Source: Lacrimispora sp. 210928-DFI.3.58 | GTDB taxonomy: Bacteria; Bacillota; Clostridia; Lachnospirales; Lachnospiraceae | Assembly: GCF_020554865.1 (NCBI RefSeq) | Contig: NZ_JAJCIC010000020.1 | Span: 19,409 to 83,408 of the forward strand | Direction of reading: 5' to 3' | DNA: 64,000 nt | Part shown: piece by piece, positions 7,625-14,946 of the stretch | Layout of the letters: the number at the start of each line of letters is the position of its first letter | How positions within the stretch are numbered: the stretch's first letter is position 1 | Program-made: the position numbers and the translations under genes | Notes under the pieces: model-generated | The model's database searches: none | What the model was told of the DNA's origin: nothing | The model's input: the letters and a program-made list of their open reading frames with translations, nothing else

Positions 7625-7864
7625 CTACGGACGGGACGGCTGTTCCCGCCGCTTTGCTTCCGCCGCCATAGCTTTTCGGATAGCCGAAAATACGTTTTCT
7701 ACCGTACATTCCTCCCACCCAGCAAGCCATACCAGCGTCTGCATTTCTGCCGCAGTCAGTTCCACATCTCCAAAGATTTCATTGAGTGCGGCAATCCTCC
7801 GGGCTTCACTTTCGTAAAAATATTTGTTCACGTTCCGAGTTCCCCAGTCCGGCTGAATTATCAT
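7625..7864 (-). CDS. Small mobile-element protein of unknown function
   Basis: A 79-residue protein starting MIIQPDWG, preceded by GAAAGGTG 7 nt upstream; the longer reading frame has no good ribosome site. It is mostly helical (FYESEARRIAALNEIFGD, LTAAEMQTLVWLAGWEE), with several Trp and no motif I can assign. It lies between the relaxase and the complexin-like gene, all on the minus strand, so it is probably a mobilisation accessory protein. I do not recognise a function. Confidence 0.55.
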   Translation of the reverse strand: MIIQPDWGTRNVNKYFYESEARRIAALNEIFGDVELTAAEMQTLVWLAGWEECTVENVFSAIRKAMAAEAKRREQPSRP

Positions 7865-7896
7865 CAAATCACACCTTTCTCGTTGTCTGATATCCA

Positions 7897-7917
7897 CAGG
7901 AGCGTGACACGCTCCTG
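7897..7917. promoter_or_regulatory. Perfect hairpin or operator between two small genes
   Basis: CAGGAGCGTG and CACGCTCCTG are exact complements around a single A. With no loop of usable size in RNA, a protein-binding DNA palindrome is as likely as a terminator. Confidence 0.4.
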
Positions 7918-7938
7918 TCTGTTATCATCAAAGGAAAA

Positions 7939-8172
7939 CTACCAGCGAAAGCTGTCCGGCACTCCACGTTTTTCCAGATATTCCTGCCTGGCTTTTTCCC
8001 GTTCTTCCTGTGTGGGCGCAGTCTTATATTTCGCATATAATTCATGGCGCACCAGCGAATCCAATTTTTGTTCCAACCCCTGCCGGATTTCATTCAGACA
8101 ATCATTATCTTCCATTAGATGATAGCAGAGCAGAGATACAAATAACTCATAAGGGATTTGCACGTTTTTCAT
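7939..8172 (-). CDS. Small conserved mobile-element protein (annotated elsewhere as complexin-2-like)
   Basis: A 77-residue acidic to basic helical protein: KNVQIPYELFVSLL, then EIRQGLEQKLDSLVRHELY, then EEREKARQEYLEKRG and a terminal SFRW. From memory, near-identical proteins recur beside RepA-like ATPases and relaxases in Lachnospiraceae elements and carry the misleading database name complexin-2. The ATG was chosen because AGGATGAAGTG precedes it. The role is unknown; mobilisation or replication accessory is a guess from context. Confidence 0.6.
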   Translation of the reverse strand: MKNVQIPYELFVSLLCYHLMEDNDCLNEIRQGLEQKLDSLVRHELYAKYKTAPTQEEREKARQEYLEKRGVPDSFRW

Positions 8173-8186
8173 CACTTCATCCTTTC

Positions 8187-8270
8187 TGCGTCGGTTTGCG
8201 TCGATAGCGTCGATATTTTCTATAGCAGCCTACTGTAAAAAATACCGTCGCAACCGACGCATATCGTCGC
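8187..8270. repeat. CGTCG-rich inverted repeat set, possible origin or operator
   Basis: GCGTCGGTTTGCGTCGATAG (8188-8207) is repeated, inverted and with small changes, at 8246-8268 (read on the minus strand GCGTCGGTTGCGACGG), with extra CGTCGAT and CGTCG units on each side. It lies directly after the RepA-like ATPase gene and before the small protein genes. The repeats could be iterons for the ATPase or operators. Confidence 0.4.
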
Positions 8271-8272
8271 TT

Positions 8273-9403
8273 TTACTCTCTCGGTTCAAGTCGTTTCAGA
8301 ATAATCTTCCTTTCATGCCCCCGCTTATTGTCATAGAAAATTCCATAGTCATTAAGCAACTGGCTATTGACTACATTCAGCTTTCTGGAAAGCACGTTTG
8401 CCTGTATCTGCATATCCGGCAACTGGCTCACAAGTTCTGTTGCCGTCCCCTCCCATTCCGGCTTATCCTCTGTCAGGAAATTGTTGATTGCTTCCAGCAG
8501 AGGATTCGGCGGTTGTTTCCACAGTTCCGTTTCTGCCTTTTTGAATTTCCAGACGCAACGCTCCCGGTCAAACTCTATGGTCAGTTCCTGATCCGGCTGA
8601 TCACGCCCCACTATATCCATGACCGCCTCGTTGTCAGTGCGCTTTTTCTTGTGCACGATAAACGCTCCGTCTGCCGCTCCAAGCAGTCCGTTTGTGCCGG
8701 AAATCATATCAAAGCTGTCCTCGGATTCCAGCTTGCGTGTGTGATGAACCACCAGCAGGCAGATACCGTATTTGTCGCTGAACGATTTTAACTTTGTCAC
8801 AATCTCGTAATCGCTGGAATAGCTGTACCTGTCCCCTCCAACCTCACGCACTTTCTGGAGCGTGTCAATGATAATCAGCCTTGCGTCTGTATGCTCTTTC
8901 AGAAATTCCTCTAATTGCCTGTCTAAGCCCTCATTCAAGGTTTTTGCCTGTGTCGCAAAGTACAGGTTATCCGCACATTCCACACCGAACATACCGGAGA
9001 GCCGCCGCTGAAGCCTTGCGTAATCATCTTCCAGTGCCAGATACAGCACCGTCCCCTTTCGGACGGGATAATCCCACAGGGGAAGCCCCATTGCCACATG
9101 ATAGGCAAGCTGCCCCATAAAGAACGATTTTCCAACTTTCGGCGCACCCACAAAAAGGTAAGTCCCTCCATAGAGGAATCCATCTACAACCGGCGTTCTC
9201 GGCGGGTAGACGGTATCATACAGTTCCGTCATGGAAACGGTTTGAAGCCTGCCGCTCCCGGATTTCTCCGGGATATTTGCGGCTTGCAGATTGATTTGTG
9301 CTGTTTCATTTGCTATAATTTCATTGTGATTTTTGATAATCGGCTGCGCCCCATCTGCGCCAACAGATGATACGGGAGCAGTCGTTTTTCTTGTTTCTGT
9401 CAT
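8273..9403 (-). CDS. RepA-like AAA_25 ATPase of a mobile element
   Basis: A 376-residue cytosolic ATPase of the RecA-like AAA_25/RepA group. Residues 1-60 are a flexible leader. GAPKVGKS (86-93) is Walker A, LYLALEDD follows, LIIIDTLQKVRE is Walker B, and LVVHHTRK is the sensor segment. The C-terminal third is probably a winged DNA-binding domain. Plasmid RepA proteins of this fold are hexameric replicative helicases, which suggests transient replication of the excised element. The start codon overlaps the stop of the ribbon-helix-helix gene (ATGA type), so the two are translationally coupled. Confidence 0.75.
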   Translation of the reverse strand: MTETRKTTAPVSSVGADGAQPIIKNHNEIIANETAQINLQAANIPEKSGSGRLQTVSMTELYDTVYPPRTPVVDGFLYGGTYLFVGAPKVGKSFFMGQLAYHVAMGLPLWDYPVRKGTVLYLALEDDYARLQRRLSGMFGVECADNLYFATQAKTLNEGLDRQLEEFLKEHTDARLIIIDTLQKVREVGGDRYSYSSDYEIVTKLKSFSDKYGICLLVVHHTRKLESEDSFDMISGTNGLLGAADGAFIVHKKKRTDNEAVMDIVGRDQPDQELTIEFDRERCVWKFKKAETELWKQPPNPLLEAINNFLTEDKPEWEGTATELVSQLPDMQIQANVLSRKLNVVNSQLLNDYGIFYDNKRGHERKIILKRLEPRE

Positions 9404-9723
9404 TCATCTTCTCCTTTCAAACCGTCTAATGTAATTGCGATTACCTGCAACGTGTAGAGCAGTTCGTCATTGTCCGGGCTTAATGCTTCCAGCCGCTTCA
9501 ATTCTTCGTGGATAGCTGCCATTTGATTTTTCAGCGCCTTATACACCCTCGGATTGCCCTGTACCACCACGTCCCGGCACAGCAGCCGCCTTGTGATGTA
9601 GTCTTGCTTTGTCAATCCCGACAGCGCCACCAAATCGTTAAGCAGCTTCGCTTCCTCGTCTGATACCCGGAACGCTACTGTATGATTGCGCCACCGCCCT
9701 TTGTAATCAAGTATTCTTTCCAT
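9400..9723 (-). CDS. MobC-like ribbon-helix-helix mobilisation protein
   Basis: A 107-residue protein with VAFRVSDEEAKLLNDLVALSG (outline: FRVSDEEAKLL then GLTKQDYI) near residues 17-45, the ribbon-helix-helix pattern of relaxosome accessory proteins. A helical, acidic tail follows. Such proteins bind oriT and help the relaxase. Its 5' end overlaps the integrase gene by 17 bp and its 3' end overlaps the ATPase gene by 4 bp, making integrase, MobC-like protein and ATPase one transcript. Confidence 0.65.
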   Translation of the reverse strand: MERILDYKGRWRNHTVAFRVSDEEAKLLNDLVALSGLTKQDYITRRLLCRDVVVQGNPRVYKALKNQMAAIHEELKRLEALSPDNDELLYTLQVIAITLDGLKGEDE

Positions 9724-10807
9724 TTGCGTCCTCCTTTGTCATTCGCTCCATTTCCAATTTTTCCGCCATTTCCGTCTGCACCGTAGGAAACAAGTGGGCG
9801 TAGCGGTAAGTGATTTTCTCCGCTTCATGCCCCATGCGCTCCCCAATCGCCAACACCGAAAATCCCATGTCTATTAGCAGGGAAACCGCGCTATGTCGAA
9901 TATCATGCACGCGAATCTTTTTTACACCCGCCTGTTTCGCCCCTCGCTCCATTTCATGGTTGAGATAGGATTTTGTGACCATAAACAGCCGCTCGTCCGG
10001 CTGAATGTCGTAGAGCATTTTGATATATTCCTGCATTTCCTCACAGAGAAATGGCGGCATTTTGATTGTACGGTTACTCTTTTTTGTTTTCGGGCTTGTA
10101 ATAATGTCCCGCCCTTTAGATCGGTGAAATGTCTTGCTGATTGTGACTGTCTGCTTCTGAAAATCAAAATCAGCCGGAGTGAGCGCCAGCAGTTCGCCGG
10201 AGCGGATTCCGCACCAGTAAAGCATTTCAAAGGCATAATAGGAACGTGGCTTATCCATCATGGCTTCGGAGAATTTCAAATATTCCTCTTTCGTCCAGAA
10301 GTCCATTTCTTTCGGAACCTCATTTCCCATTGTGCCAGCCCGCCTTGCCGGATTGTAGGGCAGGTTATAGAAGTTCACAGCATGGTTGAAAATCGCTGTA
10401 AGCTGGGCGTGTATGGTTTTCAGATAATCCGCCGAATAAGGCTTACCTTTCTCGTCCCGATACGCCATGAGTTCATTCTGCCATGCGATAATATCCTTTG
10501 CTTCAATCTCCGCTATCTTCCGATTTCCGAAATATGGTAAAATCTTTGTGCGGATTACATGGCTTTTGGATTCCCATGTGCTTTCCTTGACACGCTGTTT
10601 CTTGTCGGCTTCATAAACCTCAAAGAAGCTGGCAAACGTCATATCCAGCTTTGCACTCTGTTTCAGCATGGCTTCATGCTCCCACGCCTGTGCTTCCCGC
10701 TTCGTAGCAAATCCCCGTTTCTGGGTCTGCTTCCGCTCCCCTTTCCAGTTCGTGAAACGATAGATTACCCGCCACGTTCCCGTAGCATTGTCTTTGTATA
10801 CAGCCAT
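9707..10807 (-). CDS. int: Tyrosine integrase
   Basis: A 366-residue site-specific recombinase. It has an arm-binding N-terminal domain (about 1-55, with KGERKQTQKRGFATKREAQ), a core-binding SAM-like domain (about 57-155) and a catalytic domain. Catalytic residues are R202 in CGIRSGELLAL, H301-x-x-R304-H305 in HDIRHS, H327 in MGH and Y336 in YRYAHLF. It lies next to an excisionase gene and about 1.2 kb from the 3' end of guaA, a known integration target of genomic islands. The ribosome site AAAGGAG is strong. No frameshift or missing residue is seen, so the element may still be mobile. Confidence 0.9.
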   Translation of the reverse strand: MAVYKDNATGTWRVIYRFTNWKGERKQTQKRGFATKREAQAWEHEAMLKQSAKLDMTFASFFEVYEADKKQRVKESTWESKSHVIRTKILPYFGNRKIAEIEAKDIIAWQNELMAYRDEKGKPYSADYLKTIHAQLTAIFNHAVNFYNLPYNPARRAGTMGNEVPKEMDFWTKEEYLKFSEAMMDKPRSYYAFEMLYWCGIRSGELLALTPADFDFQKQTVTISKTFHRSKGRDIITSPKTKKSNRTIKMPPFLCEEMQEYIKMLYDIQPDERLFMVTKSYLNHEMERGAKQAGVKKIRVHDIRHSAVSLLIDMGFSVLAIGERMGHEAEKITYRYAHLFPTVQTEMAEKLEMERMTKEDANGKNT

Positions 10808-10827
10808 TCAAATCATCTCCTTTCCGC

Positions 10828-11007
10828 TTAATCGCTGTAACAGACCTTTTTATGAAAAAATGTAGCGTTCACACGACCAGCCACCGTCAGATAGCCCTGC
10901 TTCTGTAATTCTGCGTTCAGTTCCCGCACAATCTGGTAGGCTTTTGACTTTGACACCCGCAGTTCCGCTGCCACTTCCTCCACAGTCATAAATGATTTTT
11001 CTACCAT
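10828..11007 (-). CDS. xis: Excisionase-type small helix-turn-helix protein
   Basis: A 59-residue protein, MVEKSFMTVEEVAAELRVS then SKAYQIVRELN and GYLTVAGRVN, with the winged-helix pattern of excisionases, which bend attachment-site DNA and bias the integrase to excise. GGGGAGG lies 8 nt before the ATG. It is immediately upstream of the integrase gene and cotranscribed with it. A divergent XRE gene stands on the other side, as in many Firmicutes elements. It resembles the protein at 464-658, but the left copy has no integrase next to it. Confidence 0.75.
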   Translation of the reverse strand: MVEKSFMTVEEVAAELRVSKSKAYQIVRELNAELQKQGYLTVAGRVNATFFHKKVCYSD

Positions 11008-11040
11008 TCCGTTATCCTCCCCTTTCTTAATTTAACTGTT

Positions 11041-11180
11041 TTTGTTTAAGTTATATCCATAATACTAAATAAATTCCGTTAAGTCAAGTGGTTTGCAAAA
11101 AATCTTAACTTTTTTTATTTAAGTTCCTCTTGCTATTCCTATTGCACCATGTTATACTAACTTCAACAGAAATGTTTAAG
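11041..11180. promoter_or_regulatory. Divergent control region with TTTAAGT boxes and the XRE promoter
   Basis: TTTGTTTAAGT sits at 11041-11051, with further TTAAGT boxes at about 11073, 11117 and 11174. The rightward promoter is TTGCTA (11130-11135), 17-bp spacer, TATACT (11153-11158). The same 11-mer stands near both presumed element ends, so the boxes may bind a shared factor such as excisionase or the XRE protein. Confidence 0.5.
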
Positions 11181-11223
11181 TCAAGAATGGTTGTATCACT
11201 ATAACTACAACGGAGGTTTTATT

Positions 11224-11784
11224 ATGGCAATCGGCAAACGAATCCGCTTTTTCCGTAATCGGAAAGGCATGACGCAAAAGCAGTTAGGCGAAATCCTCGG
11301 TTTTCTCGGAAAGACCTCTGATGTTCGTATGGCGCAGTATGAATCAGAAGCCAGAACGCCGAAGCAAGATCTTGTAAAAGAAATGGCAAATATCTTTGAT
11401 GTCAGTACCCATGCCCTCACTGTGCCGGATATTGATACCTATATCGGGCTTATGCACACGCTTTTTGCGCTGGAAGATATGTATGGACTGAAAATCGGAG
11501 AGATTGACGGGGAAATCTGCCTGCGTCTTGACAAGTCCGACTATTCCACCTATTCCTCCATGTTCAAAATGTTCCACGCATGGCAGGAACAATCTGCCAA
11601 GCTGGAACAGGGCGAGATTAGCAGAGAAGAATACGACCAGTGGCGATACAAGTATCCAGAACTTGACACCTCTGGGCATTGGGTAAGTGTTCCCTCTCAG
11701 GCGGTCAGTGATATGCTTGTCAAAGAATTTCAGAAAATCGAGAAAAAAGAAAAGAAAGCGTCTAAAAAGAAAAAGCAGAAATAA
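11224..11784 (+). CDS. XRE-family regulator of the right-hand element
   Basis: A 186-residue protein with an N-terminal helix-turn-helix (residues 3-62, GMTQKQLGEILGF then RMAQYESEARTPK), a middle domain (DIDTYIGLMHTLFALEDMYGL) and a lysine-rich tail (KKEKKASKKKKQK). The domain plan matches the regulator at 835-1386. The ATG at 11224 was preferred to an upstream in-frame ATG because ACGGAGG lies 7 nt before it. It is divergent to xis-int and probably controls excision. Confidence 0.8.
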   Translation: MAIGKRIRFFRNRKGMTQKQLGEILGFLGKTSDVRMAQYESEARTPKQDLVKEMANIFDVSTHALTVPDIDTYIGLMHTLFALEDMYGLKIGEIDGEICLRLDKSDYSTYSSMFKMFHAWQEQSAKLEQGEISREEYDQWRYKYPELDTSGHWVSVPSQAVSDMLVKEFQKIEKKEKKASKKKKQK

Positions 11785-11794
11785 GCATAAAAAG

Positions 11795-11843
11795 ACCTTG
11801 CCGATGTTCAGTTTCCATATCTGAAAATCAGCAAGGTTTTTCT
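11795..11843. terminator. Bidirectional terminator between the XRE gene and guaA
   Basis: ACCTTGCCGAT pairs with ATCAGCAAGGT, followed on the plus strand by TTTTTCTG and on the minus strand by CTTTTTATG. It ends the XRE transcript and could stop readthrough from guaA into the element. Confidence 0.7.
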
Positions 11844-11885
11844 GTTATTGAAGTATTCTGTTATTCAGTGAGTGATACCCGAAAT

Positions 11886-11977
11886 GTTGCCAAATCGTTG
11901 CCAGCACTTAAACAAATTTGCTTGTAACCCGCATAAATAAAGGCTTTTTCAAGTTCATATCATCACTCGAACTCAAT
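11886..11977. other. Candidate right attachment region at the guaA 3' end
   Basis: From left to right: GTTGCCA at 11886 and 11897 (11-bp spacing), ACTTAAACAAA at 11906-11916 (inverse of the box at 2956-2966), and TCACTCGAACTCAAT at 11963-11977, which is the end of guaA including its stop codon. Integrases of several Firmicutes and Bacteroides islands use this gene end. The core overlaps the coding sequence and restores the normal protein end. Confidence 0.55.
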
Positions 11978-13504
11978 CGTCCCCGGCGGCTTAGACGTCA
12001 GATCATACATCACCCTGTTAACGCCCTTCACCTCATTAATAATCCTATTCGTCACCTTAAACAGCACCTCATAAGGCAGCTCCGCTGCCTCAGCAGTCAT
12101 AAAATCTGACGTATTGACAGCCCTTAAGGCCACTGCATAATCATAGGTCCTGAAATCTCCCATGACTCCCACAGACCGCATATTCGTCAAACCTGCAAAA
12201 TATTGTCCCAATCCCTTATCCAGTCCGGCCTTGGCGATTTCCTCGCGGTAGATCGCGTCGGCATCCTGCACGATGCGGACTTTTTCGGCGGTTACTTCAC
12301 CGATGATACGGATTCCTAAGCCTGGTCCTGGGAAGGGCTGGCGGTATACCAGGTGCTCTGGGATGCCAAGCTCAAGGCCTACCTTGCGTACCTCGTCCTT
12401 GAACAGCATGCGCAGGGGCTCTATGATCTCTTTGAAATCTACTACGCTGGGAAGGCCGCCTACGTTGTGGTGGGACTTGATGACAGCGGACTTGCCCAGG
12501 CCGCTTTCGATCACATCCGGATAAATAGTTCCCTGTACCAGGTAGTCTACAGCTCCAATCTTTTTGGCTTCCTCTTCAAATACGCGGATGAATTCCTCGC
12601 CAATGATCTTGCGCTTCTGCTCCGGCTCTGTGATGCCTTTTAATTTGGCATAATAGCGCTCCTGAGCGTTGACGCGGATAAAGTTCAGCTCATAGGGGCC
12701 TTCGGGGCCGAATACGGCTTCTACCTCATCGCCTTCATTCTTGCGCAGAAGGCCATGGTCTACGAATACGCAGGTCAGCTGCTTTCCGATGGCTTTTGAC
12801 AGCATAACAGCTGCCACGGAGGAGTCTACGCCGCCGGACAGGGCGCACAGCACCTTGCCGCTTCCGATCTTCTCGCGAAGTGCCTCGATGGTGGTTTCTG
12901 CAAGGGAGCTCATTTTCCAGTCTCCGCTGCAGCCGCAGATATCATATACAAAGTTGTGCAGCATCTTGCTGCCTTCCTTTGTGTGCATAACCTCTGGATG
13001 GAACTGGGTTGCATACAGCTTTCTGGAGGGGCACTCCATGGCTGCGATGGGGCATACCGGGGTACTGCCTGTAGCCTTGAAGCCTTCAGGGAGCCCGGCT
13101 ATATAGTCGGTGTGGCTCATCCATGTGATGGTGTTGCCTTCCACGCCTTTAAAGAGCACTGATTCTGTATCCACCTGGACCTCTGTGCGTCCATATTCGC
13201 TGACAGGGGCAGTCTCTACGCGCCCGCCCAGGCTGTAAGCCATGAGCTGTGAGCCGTAGCAGATTCCCAGAATGGGAATACCCAGCTCAAAAATGCCTCC
13301 CTCATAATGAGGAGAGGTTTCATCGTAAACGCTGTTAGGGCCTCCGGTGAAAATGATTCCCTTTGGATTCATTTCCCGGATCTTCTCCAGGCTCAGCGTG
13401 TAGGGGTGTACTTCGCAGTAAACGTTGCACTCCCGGACACGGCGTGCAATCAGCTGATTGTACTGTCCGCCGAAATCCAAAACAATAATCATCTCTCTGT
13501 TCAT
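11963..13504 (-). CDS. guaA: GMP synthase (glutamine-hydrolysing)
   Basis: A 513-residue enzyme that converts XMP to GMP with ATP and glutamine, the last step of guanine nucleotide synthesis. The N-terminal class I glutamine amidotransferase shows [12 protein letters not shown] (nucleophile Cys) and FHPEV. The ATP pyrophosphatase domain has LSGGVDSSV. The C-terminal dimerisation domain ends KPPGTIEFE, complete despite the neighbouring mobile element. The start [13 protein letters not shown] was chosen because GGAGGAAACG precedes it. A sigma-A promoter and a structured leader are upstream. Confidence 0.97.
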   Translation of the reverse strand: MNREMIIVLDFGGQYNQLIARRVRECNVYCEVHPYTLSLEKIREMNPKGIIFTGGPNSVYDETSPHYEGGIFELGIPILGICYGSQLMAYSLGGRVETAPVSEYGRTEVQVDTESVLFKGVEGNTITWMSHTDYIAGLPEGFKATGSTPVCPIAAMECPSRKLYATQFHPEVMHTKEGSKMLHNFVYDICGCSGDWKMSSLAETTIEALREKIGSGKVLCALSGGVDSSVAAVMLSKAIGKQLTCVFVDHGLLRKNEGDEVEAVFGPEGPYELNFIRVNAQERYYAKLKGITEPEQKRKIIGEEFIRVFEEEAKKIGAVDYLVQGTIYPDVIESGLGKSAVIKSHHNVGGLPSVVDFKEIIEPLRMLFKDEVRKVGLELGIPEHLVYRQPFPGPGLGIRIIGEVTAEKVRIVQDADAIYREEIAKAGLDKGLGQYFAGLTNMRSVGVMGDFRTYDYAVALRAVNTSDFMTAEAAELPYEVLFKVTNRIINEVKGVNRVMYDLTSKPPGTIEFE

Positions 13505-13627
13505 GAGATCGTTTCCTCCATGCTTTTGCAATTACTTCTTGTAACAGTTTACCAGGCGAAGAACTTTCCCCTTATAAACTGAGAGAGATTGCACCCTAAA
13601 GCACAACCTCTCTTTTATCTTTTGCAT
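13505..13627 (-). promoter_or_regulatory. Structured 5' leader of guaA
   Basis: The transcript of about 122 nt folds into at least two hairpins: AGAGAGGTTG with CAATCTCTCT, and CAGTTTA with TAAACTG around a 23-nt loop containing AAGGGG and CGCCTGG. I could not match it to purine, ZTP, T-box or PRPP classes. It may be a nucleotide-responsive leader or only an mRNA stabiliser. Confidence 0.4.
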
Positions 13628-13633
13628 ATGTCC

Positions 13634-13662
13634 ATTATAGGGGATGAAGCCGTAAATGGCAA
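13634..13662 (-). promoter_or_regulatory. Sigma-A promoter of guaA
   Basis: On the minus strand TTGCCA, 17-bp spacer, TATAAT, placing the start point near 13627. No other gene lies between it and guaA. Confidence 0.7.
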
Positions 13663-13847
13663 GTGGTTTTCTTAAATTTTTTGATAAGATTCGACAGGAA
13701 ATTACTCTCAGACGTCAGAAAACACCTGCTTCCCCGTCTCAAGCCTTTACATCCCCCTCCATCCCTACATTACATCCCCCTCCATCCCTACATAAAACCA
13801 TTTGACAACCCTCCATTTCTGCGTTATACTCACAGCAAATCACATAC

Positions 13848-13940
13848 CAACACGCTAGGGGAGCCTTGGGCTGAGATTGACTTGTGTCTGACCCTCACTA
13901 CTTGAACCGGATAATACCGGCGTAAGGAAGCTGATTTTTA
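13848..13940 (+). promoter_or_regulatory. TPP riboswitch
   Basis: The conserved thi-box is clear: GGGGAGCC, then GGCTGAGAT (pyrimidine-binding CUGAGA), GACCCTC, CTTGAACCGGATAATACCGG and CGTAAGGAAGCTG. It binds thiamine pyrophosphate and controls the thiT gene 44 bp downstream. Confidence 0.95.
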
Positions 13941-13954
13941 CTTCTCAGTAGTCC

Positions 13955-13983
13955 CCTCCTGTGCATGCAAAGGAGGTTTTTTT
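13955..13983 (+). terminator. Hairpin covering the thiT ribosome site, with a T-run
   Basis: CCTCCT (13955-13960) pairs with AGGAGG (13971-13976), which is the ribosome site of thiT, around a GCATGC loop, and is followed by seven T just before the ATG. It is both sequestering stem and short terminator, so the riboswitch could act at either level. Confidence 0.6.
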
Positions 13984-14643
13984 ATGTCTATTGTTACACC
14001 TGATGGCGGTCTTACCGCCCTGGGCTATGCCCTCTGCGGCATTGCCGCTCTGGCCCTTCTTCTGGCAGCTGCGGTTCTTGCAAAAAGAAGCCGTTCCGGT
14101 AAACGTCTTTCCACGAAACAGCTGGTATTCTGTGCCGCTGCCATGGCACTATCCTTTATCACCTCTTATATGAAGATCTGGACCATGCCTTATGGAGGTT
14201 CTGTCACCCTGTTCAGTATGCTGTTTATCTGTCTCATCGGCTACTGGTATGGGCCCCGGACAGGCATTCTCACCGGATTGGCCTATGGGATCCTGCAGTT
14301 TCTCCAGGAGCCTTATGTGCTCTCCCTGTTCCAGGTCTGCTGCGATTACGTGCTGGCATTTGCAGGACTGGGGCTGGCAGGAGTGTTCCACAAGTCTAAG
14401 CACGGGCTGGTAAAGGGATATATACTGGGCATCCTTGTCCGGGGCGCTTTTCATGCCTTGGGTGGATATCTGTACTGGATGGATTACATGCCTGAGAGCT
14501 TCCCGCAGACTCTGGCATCCCTGTATCCGATCATCTACAACTACTCCTATATTCTGGCAGAGGGCGTGATAACTGTTATCGTCATCTCCCTGCCGCCTGT
14601 CGCAAAAGCATTGGCACAGGTAAAGAAAAATGCTCTGGAGTAG
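13984..14643 (+). CDS. thiT: Thiamine ECF transporter substrate-binding membrane protein
   Basis: A 219-residue S-component that captures thiamine in the membrane and works with a shared ECF energy module (not in this window). It has six hydrophobic segments, beginning at residues 10-35 and then from AAAMALSFITSYMKIW onward, with the ThiT features KIWTMPYGGSVTLFSML, GYWYGPRTGILTGLAYGILQF and the closing YNYSYILAEGVITVIVI. It is longer than a minimal ThiT by an extra N-terminal helix. Control by the adjacent TPP riboswitch confirms the substrate. Confidence 0.95.
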   Translation: MSIVTPDGGLTALGYALCGIAALALLLAAAVLAKRSRSGKRLSTKQLVFCAAAMALSFITSYMKIWTMPYGGSVTLFSMLFICLIGYWYGPRTGILTGLAYGILQFLQEPYVLSLFQVCCDYVLAFAGLGLAGVFHKSKHGLVKGYILGILVRGAFHALGGYLYWMDYMPESFPQTLASLYPIIYNYSYILAEGVITVIVISLPPVAKALAQVKKNALE

Positions 14644-14658
14644 TCAAACGCTCTGCAG

Positions 14659-14715
14659 CAGGCTGACGTGGTATCCCGCAGGCTGACGTGGTATCCCGCA
14701 GGCTGACGCTGTATC
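14659..14715. repeat. Tandem 20-bp repeat, nearly three copies
   Basis: CAGGCTGACGTGGTATCCCG occurs at 14659-14678 and 14679-14698, with a partial, altered third copy. It lies just after thiT, between its stop codon and a hairpin-rich stretch (for example GTGTGCC-ACC-GGCACAC at about 14808-14824). No gene was found in 14644-14946. Confidence 0.7.
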
Positions 14716-14887
14716 AAGCTTGCCGTTCAGTAAATCTACAGAGCATTTGGTTACAATATTTGCACCTCGCGGCAGGTCTACGTTTCACTTCGTTCGGTGC
14801 TAAACGTGTGCCACCGGCACACAGCACCGCCAACTATCCGTGCAGGCACGGCTGCTTGGCTCATTGCTTCGCGGGAATAAACTCATG

Positions 14888-14925
14888 GCGGAAGCGTATA
14901 TACCATATGCTCCCGCCTTTTCTTT
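14888..14925 (+). terminator. Terminator downstream of thiT
   Basis: GGCGGAAGCGTATA and TATGCTCCCGCC pair and are followed by TTTTCTTTG. It stands 245 bp after thiT, facing the end of uvrA. Confidence 0.55.
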
Positions 14926-14946
14926 GCTTTGCTCCTCTGCCCGTAC

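Noticed and set aside
13505-13627. Purine riboswitch or T-box in the guaA leader
   Set aside because: Core sequences of both classes are missing.
14730-14880. tRNA or other RNA gene in the hairpin-rich gap
   Set aside because: No cloverleaf or known RNA pattern could be built.
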